A stretch of DNA of 64,000 nucleotides from Symbiodinium natans (lineage: Eukaryota; Sar; Dinophyceae; Suessiales; Symbiodiniaceae): the NCBI GenBank assembly GCA_905221605.1, contig CAJNDS010002104.1, positions 521,001 to 585,000 of the forward strand, given 5' to 3'. The position numbers were made by a program, and so were the translations under genes. Shown here one piece after another: positions 22,975-32,640 of the stretch (positions are counted from its first letter, which is position 1; the number at the start of each line of letters is the position of its first letter). The notes under the pieces were generated by a model that was not told the DNA's origin, made no database searches, and was given only the letters and a program-made list of their open reading frames with translations.

Positions 22975-23070
22975 AGAGGCGTGGCTGAACCTTTCTGAAT
23001 TCCGAGAACTCTCCCCGGCTGTGCTTGCCAGGCGGCTAAGCTCTTTCAGGGACTCCTCGATGGTTTTTAC
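22975..23070 (-). CDS. Internal exon, unknown family
   Basis: 32 codons in phase 0 between TTGGCAG and GTGCGTG: VKTIEESLKELSRLASTAGE, then SSRNSERFSHAS. Predicted helical. It is the only exon I can support between 14.3 and 28.3 kb. By strand and order it could belong to the locus at 28.3-32.6 kb, which would place the LTR element inside an intron. Confidence 0.55.
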
Positions 23071-23347
23071 CTGCCAAGTGATGCAAGGGTTGTCCCCACC
23101 CCAAATTTACACTTACCAGAATTGCAAGTCATGTAAACCCCGCTTCCAGTCAGATGCTCGCAACACAGCCCACAGGTTGATCCTTTGAACGCCTAAAGAT
23201 TCAGACTGAAGCCCGAAGAACTGGATTCCCCAGTTGACCCCTGAGTAACAGGGCAGCCCTTTCTCTACGACTTATGAGCCCCCCCAACTCGAAAAGGGCA
23301 CAAGGGTACTAGCCCAGAACCCTAAACCCCAAACCCTAAACCCTAAC

Positions 23348-23649
23348 TGCTGGTGTGAACCAGCAGGCTGAGAGGTTGAAGCTACTAGTGGGGTAGTTAA
23401 TCCCCTAGCAGAGTCTTCCCAACTGCCCATGGCTCACACGAGAAGCGGAGTTTTACACACAGCGAAGAAAGTCCTGAAAGTTGTAAGTCTGGACGTTGTG
23501 TGGGCTACGGCACTACTGTATGACTGCTGTACAAATTGAAAGTGTCTTAAACATGTTGACATGCTCAAGGCTTGTCTGGGCCTATAAGCAAAGGAAAACA
23601 ACAACTAGATTGGCTACAGCTAGACATGTGCAGGCACTACGCTTCAACA
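23348..23649 (-). repeat. LTR (3' LTR of the minus-strand element)
   Basis: 302 bp, TG...CA; lacks the 5-bp insertion (CAGGC/AGGCA type) found in its partner. Confidence 0.9.
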
Positions 23650-23668
23650 CTCCTCCTTCGCTCCTTCG
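23650..23668 (-). promoter_or_regulatory. Polypurine tract
   Basis: On the minus strand GAAGGAGCGAAGGAGGAG lies directly before the TG of the LTR. Confidence 0.75.
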
Positions 23669-24118
23669 TTAAGAGGAAGCGATAAGCAAAACCTGTACAT
23701 GTCCTGCCCTTCCAAGAGGAGGTTCAAACTCCTACCAAAGGGAAGCTGTCGCTGGCCGGTTGGCCTCACTGTGAGGCACTCAGGGCACCTCATGTGGGAA
23801 GAGGGCTCTCAAGGCACCTCTTTGCAGGACTGCGCGATGGGTTGCGCAACCTACCCGTCAGGGCGGCGGATGCCCTAACATGTGCTGTGCTGGGTGCAGT
23901 CTGCCTGGCTCCGGTGGCACTGCTGGCACACCTCATACTCGATAAACCTGCGCGACTGGCCGAGTGTGGAGCAGGTTTTCGTGCGACGGAGCTTGGCGCC
24001 ATCAGGCATTGCGACGTAGCGAGTTGGAGTCTCACCTGCCTGATCCCTTCGGAGTGGCTGTGAGGAACGTGCGGAGATCTCGGCCTGGACTGCAGTCTGG
24101 TCCCGCAACTTCTGCAAC

Positions 24119-24523
24119 TTACGCGCTTTCCGCGAGCCAAGAGGTGACAAACTCGGTCCCTGCCTCCCGGCGGGAGATGATACCCTTGAGGCACCATTTG
24201 AGGAACTCCCACCCGGCAATGACGCAAATGCCAACGCACACGACGGCGAGCGCCAGAAGCAGGTCGGCATCGAGAGGCACTGGAAGTGACAAGTCCTCCG
24301 ACTCGTCTTCAGCTTCCGAGTAGCCAGTGGCCCTTGTGACGCGCAGAACGAGCAGCAGAAACACTGCACGCGTTAGCTGACCGCTTACAGCACCTGCTTC
24401 CGCAGTGCGGAGCATGCCAAAACCGAGCACGGTCCAACTGGCTACCGTCGTAAAGAACGCGGTCGTGAAGGCACGTCGTTCTGCAGGCAGTTGGCGGCGC
24501 TCCTCCAGGTTTCGGTACGACAC
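24119..24523 (-). CDS. ORF with two hydrophobic segments near the element 3' end
   Basis: About 134 codons. LTRAVFLLLVLRVTRA and LLLALAVVCVGICVIAGW look like membrane segments around an acidic loop (EAEDESEDLSL). It sits where an env-like or extra ORF would lie in an LTR element. Function unknown and it could be fortuitous. Confidence 0.35.
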   Translation of the reverse strand: MSYRNLEERRQLPAERRAFTTAFFTTVASWTVLGFGMLRTAEAGAVSGQLTRAVFLLLVLRVTRATGYSEAEDESEDLSLPVPLDADLLLALAVVCVGICVIAGWEFLKWCLKGIISRREAGTEFVTSWLAESA

Positions 24524-24676
24524 CGCTCAAACCACACAACCTTACGTACGCCTCAACCCAGTACGGTACTGGGGCGCCTGTAGCTGCTGTGGGCAGGGTC
24601 CTGACACCAGAGTACGGTGCACACACTGTACCGTGCACACCAAGCAAAAACAGGAGCTGAAAAAGGAGGTTTGCCG

Positions 24677-25594
24677 TCAGACGTCGGCGTGCGTTGCGGG
24701 CCCCACCCTCCCGGAAGGAGGTTGCTGGAACTGCAACACTGTTGGGCACTGTGGTTTCGTGCTCTCCTCCTGGCTTGGCGGCTGGGTTCTTGTGGACTGT
24801 TGGCTGGACCTCATGCGGCCAAACTCGCACAACCCACCAAAACCATCTAAACTAAACCCACCCCTACACCACTGCGGTAGACCTAGCGCAGCTGTAGGCC
24901 CATCTCTTCCGAGTGGCGAGTGTGGCAGGCGCGTCCAATCCAATTCATAGACGCTGAAATCCCCGACGCCATCATCTAGTTGCCACTGTGCGAGATTGTC
25001 GAATTCCTCACCGTCGGTGTCCAACCTGAACCAAACAGTGGAGGACTGTTGTAGGCTCATTTTTGGCTCCAAAATGTGGGGCAAACCCCGATTTTCGGCT
25101 CGAATCCAGGGGTTTGCCCTAGCCAAATGGGGTTCTCGAGGCTGAGCCTACGGTGATCGGCGGTTGTGATTCAGACGCACGCTGATGGCTGGATAGGCTG
25201 TCCGGACCTTCCGGTTTTGGAGATGCGGGCGCTCCTTTACGGCCACTTGCTCCTCCTCAGCCGATGCGATCAACCGCTCCCCCGAAACCCCCAAAGCGCT
25301 CCCACCCGAACTGTCTAGGATATCAGCTGGCAGCGCTGCGCATCCATCTCTTCCGAGTGGAGACACACTCTGCACTACTCCTAGTGGCACGCGTCTCCAT
25401 TCCGCCAAATCATAAACCATGCAATCCCCACGGCTGGATTCCCAGGGACCGTTATCATCCTCGTCATCGGCGCCCAGCCTAAACCCAACCACTGCAGACT
25501 GCTGTAGGTCTCCTTGCGACCCCAAAATGTGGGTGTTGCAAACCCCCGTGCTCGGCCTGAAAACCTGGGTTTGCTTTCCGCACCAAACTACCAT
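24677..25594 (-). CDS. Internal element region with two related protein modules
   Basis: Frames at 25148-25594 and 24677-25126 contain matching phrases: VVGFRLGADDEDDN then VYDLAEW then SPLGRDG, against TVWFRLDTDGEEFDN then VYELDW then SPLGRDG. This is an internal duplication of about 80 codons. No known domain. The minus-strand TAG/TGA pattern shows decay. Confidence 0.45.
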
Positions 25595-25965
25595 TTAGGG
25601 GCCAAAATCTTGGTTTTGGACAGGACCACGCTGCTGCGTCCCAGCCACATGGGCGCCGTCATTTGGGCACATATGCTGTGTGGACTAGCCTGCATGTCCT
25701 CCCCTCCCGGGTGGAATGAGTGTGGTTGGCACTGACCGGGCAGCACGCTCACGCAGGGATCACATGCCTCCGGAACCTCAGGGCTCTGTGATATGAAGAT
25801 TGGTGCATCACCAAGGCACTGATTCGAGTTTGCGTGAACGAACATACAAGCCTGACTCCCGAGAGACATCACGTCAGGCGACAAAGGACTGAGACCAGAA
25901 CCACTGACGCATGATGTGCACCCCTGGCGTTCAACCCCAAGCTCAAAGGTTTGGGCAGCCTATCC

Positions 25966-26820
25966 CTAGGGTTGTGGCCTGCGTTGCTTCATGAAGGGTG
26001 GCTCCAGCATCTTGGGTATCAGGCTTTGGTGTGGTGGTCCTACTTTCCTGCACGGGAGATGCATCCTGCACAGGTTGAGACCGACCTGCAGAACTTCCCT
26101 CTTCACATGATGCACCGAGCCGCACTTCCAACATTTCATGGCCCTCACCCTGGTTGGCAAATTCTTCCAGGCATGCAAGAACTGACACTTCAAGCCCTTT
26201 TTACATCCCCGTTCCATCCCAAAAAACTTGCACAGCATGGCGCCTTTGACCTGCCTACCTGAAGCGTTTGGCACACGGAGGCTTGGCAGAGCGGCGAGCG
26301 CACACAGCTTATCAATCCCTCCACCCTCAAGGACGGGAACGAAACCATGCTTTGAAGCGTTCAGATTGCGCATGCTAGGACGCGGGACTGCGTGAGTGAG
26401 CCTTGCGGTGGTTCCTCGCAGGAAGACTGCCTGATTGACTGCTTGTGCCTGGATCTGCGCACCTTCGGCAAACTCAGCCTTGGTTGGCAGCGTAAGTCTG
26501 AGTTCGGGGCGCTCAGATGATTGTACGTGGACTCCTCCTGCTCGGGAAAATTCCCGCTTTGAACTGCCTACCTGAGGGAACTGGAACCTTGCCTGCGCAA
26601 GTCCATCCCTTCCGGGCGGATGTGACTGGCTCGCATATGCATCTGTGGGGAGACCCTGCCTCCCGACGGGCGAACACAGTCGCTCTCCTCCCATACCATG
26701 TGGCCCTGACGCCACACTTGCTGGAACATCCCAAGTTTCATTCAAACAAGGCGGAGACACAACGCAGTCAGAACGTACCACACCCAGCAACGATCCACCA
26801 CAATACTCTTGCATGTGCAA
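25966..26820 (-). CDS. Gag-like ORF with CCCH and damaged CCHC zinc fingers
   Basis: About 284 codons. Near residues 199-218, CKFFGMERGCKKGLKCQFLH fits C-x7-C-x5-C-x3-H (CCCH). About 12 residues later, CWKCGSVHHVKRE is a retroviral zinc knuckle (CX2CX4HX4C) whose last cysteine is missing in this frame. A single-base shift brings CRSV into place, so a frameshift is likely. Known: gag nucleocapsid knuckles bind the element RNA; CCCH fingers also occur in gag of dinoflagellate copia elements. The N-terminal part carries two 'GRxG' modules (CSPVGRQGL, HPPGRDGL). Confidence 0.6.
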   Translation of the reverse strand: MHMQEYCGGSLLGVVRSDCVVSPPCLNETWDVPASVASGPHGMGGERLCSPVGRQGLPTDAYASQSHPPGRDGLAQARFQFPQVGSSKREFSRAGGVHVQSSERPELRLTLPTKAEFAEGAQIQAQAVNQAVFLRGTTARLTHAVPRPSMRNLNASKHGFVPVLEGGGIDKLCALAALPSLRVPNASGRQVKGAMLCKFFGMERGCKKGLKCQFLHAWKNLPTRVRAMKCWKCGSVHHVKREVLQVGLNLCRMHLPCRKVGPPHQSLIPKMLEPPFMKQRRPQP

Positions 26821-27861
26821 ATCGGATGCACTGACTGCCGCTCAATCTCCTGCGCCCTGAAACTCCTCTGTAGTAGAGTCTGTTGGAGTCTCGGGCCTTA
26901 GACTTCCAAAAACACCGCCATAGACAGACGCTTGAGCGAGACTGCGACACATCATGCGGGTCATGAATTTGCATAGAACCCCACACGTCAAACTTCAACA
27001 AATGCCGCTGCTGCTGATTGTCGTGGCCATCCGCCGGTGACATCAGCGCCTGCTGGGATCTTGGACTCTGGAGGCCTACCCTCCCAACCCCATGGCCACC
27101 AGGCACCACTGGCGAGGCCCCTCGATCAGGCCTGAGCCGAGGCAAGGCTTGAGCCGAGGCAAGGCTACTATAAGCGCTGTTTCGCAACAACGGGAGACAT
27201 GGAATATCGGACATAAGGTCACCTCAGCTCAGGGGTGAAGTGGCAATGCACACGCTCTCGCCACTCCAGGGAGTTCTCCGAGAAATTGATGACCCTCAAC
27301 TGTCTCAACTTGCACCTTTAATTCACCCATCAGCCGCTCATCTTTCGCAGCGTCCGGAACTGCATAGATACCAACGTTGGCTCTGCCAGGATCCATGCAT
27401 TCATCCCCGAAAAACCTCCAAGCGCACGAACGCAAATGAAGGCTCACCTCCGGGAAAGTATCCACAAGGTCTGTAGAGATCGACACTTTGCTGGTGGACT
27501 CATTTTGGCTAACAAGCCTTGTTGCTCCAACGCACTCTCCAGGTAACCTTATACCCCTCAACACAGCATCTCCACTTAGATCTGTAGCAACATTGGCATC
27601 ATCCAAGGTGGCCTGATGCGTGCTGACGATAGGCCTTGGTCTTGGACCTCCGTCTGGAGCACTAATCAAGGCACTTAAATTTAATGTGCCCTGTATACCA
27701 CCTTCCACGGTGGTCGAAGTCTGTGGTGCGCTCAGGTCCAGGTTTGCAACCCCAGCTGGCTCAACACCCTCAAACTCCCTTCCTGCAGCCACACTAGGTT
27801 CAAAGCCCCTCCACCAGTGGCCATGTTCCAGTGCTGGCGTTGAACCTTGTGGAATCTGCAC
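26768..27861 (-). CDS. Gag N-terminal region, two consecutive frames
   Basis: 27229-27861 (210 codons, begins MQIPQGSTPALEHGHW) and 26768-27214 (148 codons, begins MSDIPCLPLL) are open in different frames just behind the primer-binding site. They probably formed one gag frame with the zinc-finger ORF before frameshifts. No similarity recognised. Confidence 0.4.
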
Positions 27862-27916
27862 GCCATCCCTCCCGGGAGGTGGGGGATGGCTGCTGCGTTA
27901 CGGTGCCGTAACCCTG

Positions 27917-27938
27917 CCCAAGCGTTGGGCTCATAACC
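27917..27938 (-). promoter_or_regulatory. Primer-binding site, half initiator tRNA-Met type
   Basis: Abuts the LTR. The plus strand reads AAGCGTTGGGCTCATAACC, resembling the D-arm to anticodon-loop part of eukaryotic initiator tRNA-Met (CAU anticodon plus AACC) rather than a tRNA 3' end. Confidence 0.7.
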
Positions 27939-28245
27939 TGCTGGTGTGAACTAGCAGGCTGAAAGGGTGAAGCTACTAGTGGGGTAGCTAATCCCCTAGC
28001 AGAGTCTTCCCAACTGCCCATGGCTCACACGAGACGCGGAGTTTTACACACAGGCAAGCGAAGAAAGTCCTGAAAGTTGTAAGTCTGGACGTTGTGTGGG
28101 CTACGGCACTACTGTATGACTGCTGTACAAGTTGAAACTGTCTTAAACGTGTTGACATGCTCAAGGCTTCTTTGGGCCTATAAGCAAAGGAAAACAACAA
28201 CAAGATTGGCTACAGCTAGACATGTGCAGGCACTACGCTTCAACA
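27939..28245 (-). repeat. LTR (5' LTR of the minus-strand element)
   Basis: 307 bp, TG...CA, followed by the CTAAC target duplication and telomeric repeat. Confidence 0.9.
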
Positions 28246-28319
28246 CTAACCCTAAACCCCAAACCCTAAACCATATAAACCCTAAACTCAAACAGAAAAT
28301 ATTAAAATAATTAAAAGAC

Positions 28320-28414
28320 GGATGCCTCTGCAGCGCTGCTGATGGAGACAGGCTCCAGGCCATGCTTCTCGCAGAAGTTCACCAACGCCCCCGCATTGGT
28401 CAGGGACTCCACGC
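28320..28414 (-). CDS. C-type-lectin-like exon
   Basis: Between AAGCAG and GTCTTTT the frame reads VESLTNAGALVNFCEKHGLE and then PVSISSAAEAS. The pattern A-x-x-F-C-x-x-x-G-h-x-h-h-S-I-x-S-x-x-E is the start of C-type lectin domains. The rest of the domain was not found; the LTR element begins 75 bp downstream. Confidence 0.6.
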
Positions 28415-31400
28415 CTGCTTGGTAAGCAGGAAGCAACTAGAGCTGTGAGTAAAATACAGCGTTAGAAGTACCCCACTTAGACTTGGGATTTCCTGCTTAA
28501 ACCTCCACTCGACAATTGCTGTCTGAGTTTTGCAAAAACGTAAAAATAAAATAAACTGCGAAGCCCTGTATAAACCCTTCGATCTTGGTGGCGTGGACGA
28601 GCTAGAAACTGGAAAAACCCTGTAATGTAGGGGCCTTCATCATTAGAATAGGGTTTTGGGCCCCTTTATCGTATATTGATAATAAGGAACCCTAACAATG
28701 ATATTGGGAATTATTTAGGCTTCTACATTATGGGTTTAGGGTCCCTGTGTTCTCCTCTCAAGTTTCGATACAGTGCGTCCCTCTCTGACCTGCTCCCCCA
28801 CGTCAGCATCCCACTTCGTAGCTTCCTAACTCCTGCCGCAACCATGTCCTGCATCGAAAAGCATGCTGACACACGTAAGATCGCGGCGATAAGAGGTACA
28901 GTAAGTACCCCAAAAATATCAAAAAAAAAAAAACATATATATAAATATAATTATATTATCTTATCTTATCTTATCTTATATATTATATAATATATATATA
29001 TATATATCGGCACCAATGGATGCTGCGATTGAAAGCAAGCTGGGGAGCCCCTACCTTCAGTGAACAGCGCATGCTTGACCTTCACGAAGCATGCTGCTGA
29101 GTTCCACTCTGGCCCTTGCCCGAGACTGGACAAAATATTGCCGATGAAGTGGTAGCAGTGCTTGCCCCTCCATCCGGATGGAAAGAACTCACCTTATCTT
29201 TTCAGCGGTTCGGAGATGCAAGGATGGCTTCCCATCAAACTTCGAGCTTAGCGGCATGCTGCGCAATCCTGATTGGTTGCGCACTTTTCTTTGCAAGCAT
29301 CCAGGTCGGTGGCATCAACTTGGATACGTGTCTGTTCGCCGACATCCTCTCCAACGCAGCTGTTGTGATAGCTGAGATAGCCTTAGAGCATGCGGAGCCT
29401 GATACCGAGCGAATTCGGGCCTCGATCTTTCTGTTCGATGTGTCTGGAGCGGGGTGGTGGGCAACGAAAGCATGCGGACATGTCAAGACATCCGGGTAAA
29501 GTCGAATGATTCGACAGCCGCATCCTAGCAAAGGCAGGCGGTTCTCAGAAACCTCAAGCAACACACAGGGGTCCCTAGGGGCAAGATGAGATGTCACAGT
29601 GGGGGGGCTAACAGTGCTGATGTGACAGACATTCACCCATAGAGTCGAGCAGCTGAGATGAGTGTGATGTTGACAATCGTTGCTGCATCCGCCCCACGGA
29701 TTGTCTGTGCCATCATCACAGATCTCATTGCCCTCCACTTTACCGTCGCCGCACAGAGGGGAACAGGAACCAGAAGAGTCACAGCTCCAGCCCGGCAAGA
29801 CCTTGCACTTGCTGCAGCCTGCCACATCTTTCCCAGCATCACACTCTTCCGATCCCGAGACCATGCCATCGCCACAATGAGTCGTTTGGCCTTTGGGGCA
29901 TTCCCAAAGTCGTTCATGATGCGGGACCTGATCAGGAGCAGGTCACACCGGCAACACTCGGGCCATCAATGGGTTGGGTCTGAAGCAGGTGGCAGTGTTG
30001 ATCTGCAAGCAAGGGGCCTTGTATATCGCAAAGACGTCTCCATCTGCAGCAGCAGCCGCCGCCGCACCCCCGACTTGCGATGCTCCGAAGCCTTCAAAGA
30101 CTGAGAGATTGGCCTCAAGCCCAACCTGCCACATCTGACAGTCGTCATCGGACGATCCCGGGCAGTACAAGCCAAAGAAGCTGCTGGAGCCAAGCGTGGA
30201 GCTTCGAAGCGAGATCCCAGGAAAGACCGAGGCCGCGCGGCTTTGCCCCGAGGTGAGGACATCTGTGAAGGATCTGGAACTTGGGAGGACCACATCATGC
30301 CTTGCGACCAGTTTCCCAGCCGTGAATTTGGCAAAGACATACGCCTTGCTGCCCCCACAGCTTTCCTGCATTTCTGCGCCACTTGGGCTGCTTCCTACTG
30401 CGCCCAGCTCGCAGGAGAAGCAGGGCTGGAGCTCCAAAGACGCATCGCTGGACCCAGAGGCCGGCGGAGACGTGCACTCGCAGCAGCGCTGCACATCCTG
30501 GGGTGTTATGTAAAAGCTTAAGTTGCGAAAATCAGGATACCCAGTTATTTACCATGTATAGTTTCCTAGTTTTCTAGCATGTTAACTTTTAAGTAAGTTC
30601 ATTGACAAGTTCATGAACAAGAGCCCAGCATCTTTGGAGCTGCATGCACCCTGGCAAAGCAAGGCTTCCTTCCAATCCCGGTCCACGCAGCCACTCGGGC
30701 ATTGCAACTCGGAACAAGATTCAGAGCCAGCCAAGACTGGCACGCCGGCATGCAAAGCGCCTTTCGGGTTTAGGGTCTAGGGTTTAAGGTTTAGGGTTTA
30801 GGGTTTAGTCTCATCTTCCATTTCTACCACCGCTTTGCCCTCCTAAACTAGGGCAAACCTTTAAATCCCGCATTTTAAGCAGTATCCCTCAAACTATCAA
30901 GGGATCCGTAGCATGATTTCAAGGATACCTCTCAATTTTTCGGGGTTTCGCATCTCGGGGCCAGCATCCAATCCGTAAAGGCTCCTTTTTTTTCTTTAAG
31001 GGTTCCGATAAGGGTTTAGGGCTGAGGGCACTTAAAACTCTCCTGATACTTCAGACCCAGCCTCGCGGTTGATGGAGCATGGGGGTGGCCAGATCGACAT
31101 GAAGGCCTGTGTTGGGAGGGTCGAGGGACTTCGTCAGTAGGCTAGGCTAGAAGTGGAGATGCAAGTACCCTAAGGGGGAGGTTCTCTCATTTGTAGCTCT
31201 TCTGGCGAGCTGCTTACGAAGTCCTCTGACCCTGCAAGTGAACATGACCCTGTGGGCTCAGGGGTTCAAACAGACCGAAACCCTAAACCCCGAACCCCTG
31301 AACCCTGAACCCCTAAACCCCTCCTAAACCCTAAACCCTGAGTCCTAAACCAACAAACTCCATGAGGGCCTTTGCCGATGAGATGCTGCGTCTCCGCGAA

Positions 31401-32640
31401 TCGCCGGAAGGCGGCTGGATAACTCTTGCGATAGCACGTCTCGAGTAAGCAAGCCGGTGAGCAGCCATCACCTGGGCATTTCCTGGATTTTAGGGTTTCG
31501 GTTTGAGGGTTACATGGATGTGCTCGGTTTTTTGGACTTTGTAGGAAATCGGACGTGGAACCTAAATTGCAGCACCATACAAGGGTCTTCCCGAGTACTC
31601 CAAGGTGTCGATTGGGGGTCTTGTGGGGTTTCTTCACAAGGTCTCCAAAGGCTGTAAGGAACGTACAACATACGTTAGGGTGCTGCAAGGCGCACTGTAG
31701 TGCCTTTGTCTGGGCGTATCTTACGAGACCACACTTCACTTAAGTTCCCAAACAGGAGCCCGGTCGCCAGCTTCCAAGTTGCCATCGTCGCAGTTTTCCT
31801 TGTTCATGGTTGGGATGGCTGTTAAAATTATTGCCTCATATAAAAAATGTCAAAAGTTACCCTACTATAGCCCAGTTTCCTTACCGGCCAGGATGCCATC
31901 TCCACATGTGGTCACGCAAGCCTCGCCCGGATTCTTGCACGTGAAGCCGGGGCTGATCTTCTTGCAATCGGAGGAGCAGCCGTCTCCGTCCATCTGGTTC
32001 CCGTCATCGCAAGCCTCCCAGGAATCCAGAGCTCCGTCTCCACAACGCGTCACCAGGATGAGCCTTTCAAACCTCACCTGCCAAGGCTTGAAGACCTCGG
32101 GGAAAAGAGGCCTATGCACCGGGGACCACAAGTCGAGGGCAACGTTTGAGGCCTGCGCACAGATGTCTCGGTTGTGGCGTTGGCACACTGGGTCAACCAC
32201 TCCACGGGAGCTCACCCGGGCAGCACAGAAGCAGAAGGCTCTGTCGGGCAAGGACGCCGCGACAGAATCGCCCGGTCGGAATGCGATGTAAACGTCTGCA
32301 TTCTGGTCGAGCTTACAGCCAAAGACCCGGGAGTTCAAGAGGCTGTTGACATTCTGCAACTTTGCGGGGATCGGCTTGCGCACATCAATCTCCCAGCCGG
32401 AGTGCACTCCCTCTTCCAGGAGCAGCGCCTCTGCCCTTTCGAGCACCACAAGGAGCTCACCCCCATTGTCCAGCTTCACACGGTCCCACGCCACCAAAGA
32501 TGTTGTCGGAGTCGATGGTGCCAACTGCACAATGGCAGAGACACAGCCTGTTGGTCACAGTTGCAACACGGTTCTGAGAAACAGACCCGACAAAACCGAC
32601 ATGAGCCCGGTGGCTTGTCGGCAATGAGCAGAGCTCAGGA
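28320..32640 (-). CDS. DUF4215 Cys-rich adhesion-like protein gene, multi-exon
   Basis: Ordered minus-strand exons encode four DUF4215 (Myxococcus-type Cys-rich) repeats: CGDGALDSWEACDDGN, CGDGILAGKENCDDGN, CGDGMVSGSEECDAG and CGDGKVEGNEICDDGT. A PAN/apple-like exon and a C-type-lectin-like exon follow. Known: such modules are extracellular and disulfide-rich, and combine in dinoflagellate secreted or surface proteins. Three junctions are exact and in frame: GA-AG (31799-31879), GC-AG (31472-31767), and a GA-type donor at 31360. A Cys-rich start piece (GSCRFCRVCFSEPCCNC) lies at about 32570-32620. The start codon and signal peptide were not found; they may lie beyond 32.6 kb. The LTR element lies immediately downstream. 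Confidence 0.7.
29253..29381 (-). CDS. PAN/apple-like exon
   Basis: After CTAAG: YLSYHNSCVGEDVGEQTRIQ, then VDATDLDACKEKCATNQDC, then AAC. The D-x-x-A-C-x-x-x-C-x-x-x-x-x-C-x-x-h spacing is that of PAN/apple domains. The donor is GC (GCTAAG). Confidence 0.6.
29630..30497 (-). CDS. Large exon(s): Cys-poor globular part plus two DUF4215 repeats
   Basis: From CCCCAG the frame starts DVQRCCECTSPPASG and stays open to an in-frame TGA at 29943-29945. The same frame resumes with VPHHERLWECPKGQTTHCGD and DUF4215 repeats 3 and 4, ending near CSNDCQ. A GT...AG pair (29928-29948, 21 nt) exactly brackets the stop and keeps frame, but a longer intron from an upstream GC or GT donor is equally possible. 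An Ala run (seven residues) lies in the middle. Confidence 0.6.
30651..30761 (-). CDS. Internal exon of the DUF4215 gene
   Basis: After CGAAAG the frame reads ALHAGVPVLAGSEILFRVAM and then PEWLRGPGLEG. It joins in phase to the exon at 31361-31471. The intron between them contains telomeric repeat right at its 3' end (30775-30810). Its own 3' end is uncertain. Confidence 0.5.
31361..31471 (-). CDS. Internal exon completing DUF4215 repeat 2
   Basis: Starts GDGCSPACLLETCYRKSYPA after GCCCAG, completing the repeat begun in the 31-nt exon upstream. Ends ...LIGKGPHG at a GA-type donor (GAGTTTG), followed by telomere-like sequence. Confidence 0.7.
31768..31798 (-). CDS. 31-nt micro-exon inside a DUF4215 repeat
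   Basis: Encodes ENCDDGNLEAG in frame between GILAGK (exon ending 31880) and DGCSPAC (exon starting 31471). Acceptor AACAAG, donor GC (GCGACC). The repeat consensus CGDGxxxxxExCDDGNxxxGDGCSxxC confirms the join. Confidence 0.75.
31880..32540 (-). CDS. Exon with DUF4215 repeat 1 and start of repeat 2
   Basis: Frame from LAPSTPTTSLVAWDRVKLDN through PDRAFCFCAARVSSRG to CGDGALDSWEACDDGN and TTCGDGILAGK. Ends at a GA donor (GAAACTGG). The AAGGAAA around the donor is repeated at the acceptor of the next exon. Confidence 0.7.

Larger units (their letters stand above)
23348..28245 (-). mobile_element. LTR retrotransposon, Ty1/copia-like, non-autonomous
   Basis: Direct repeats of 302 bp (23348-23649) and 307 bp (27939-28245) start TG and end CA, and differ by about 11 substitutions and one 5-bp indel. 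Both ends are flanked by CTAAC (23343-23347 and 28246-28250), a 5-bp target duplication inside a telomeric CCCTAAAC context. The primer-binding site and polypurine tract show that the element reads on the minus strand. The interior (4.3 kb) has gag-like frames with CCCH and CCHC zinc-finger motifs. I found no integrase, reverse transcriptase YVDD box or RNase H motif in any frame. Known: copia elements of several protists and flies prime with the 5' half of initiator tRNA-Met. Inferred: a non-autonomous or decayed member, mobilised by partners elsewhere. Confidence 0.85.

Noticed and set aside
30641-30764. A Cys-rich reading of this exon joining to DVQRCC through a shared G
   Set aside because: It depended on a miscounted base at the line break near 30720. 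The correct frame reads GSEILFRVAMPEW and the downstream junction stays open.
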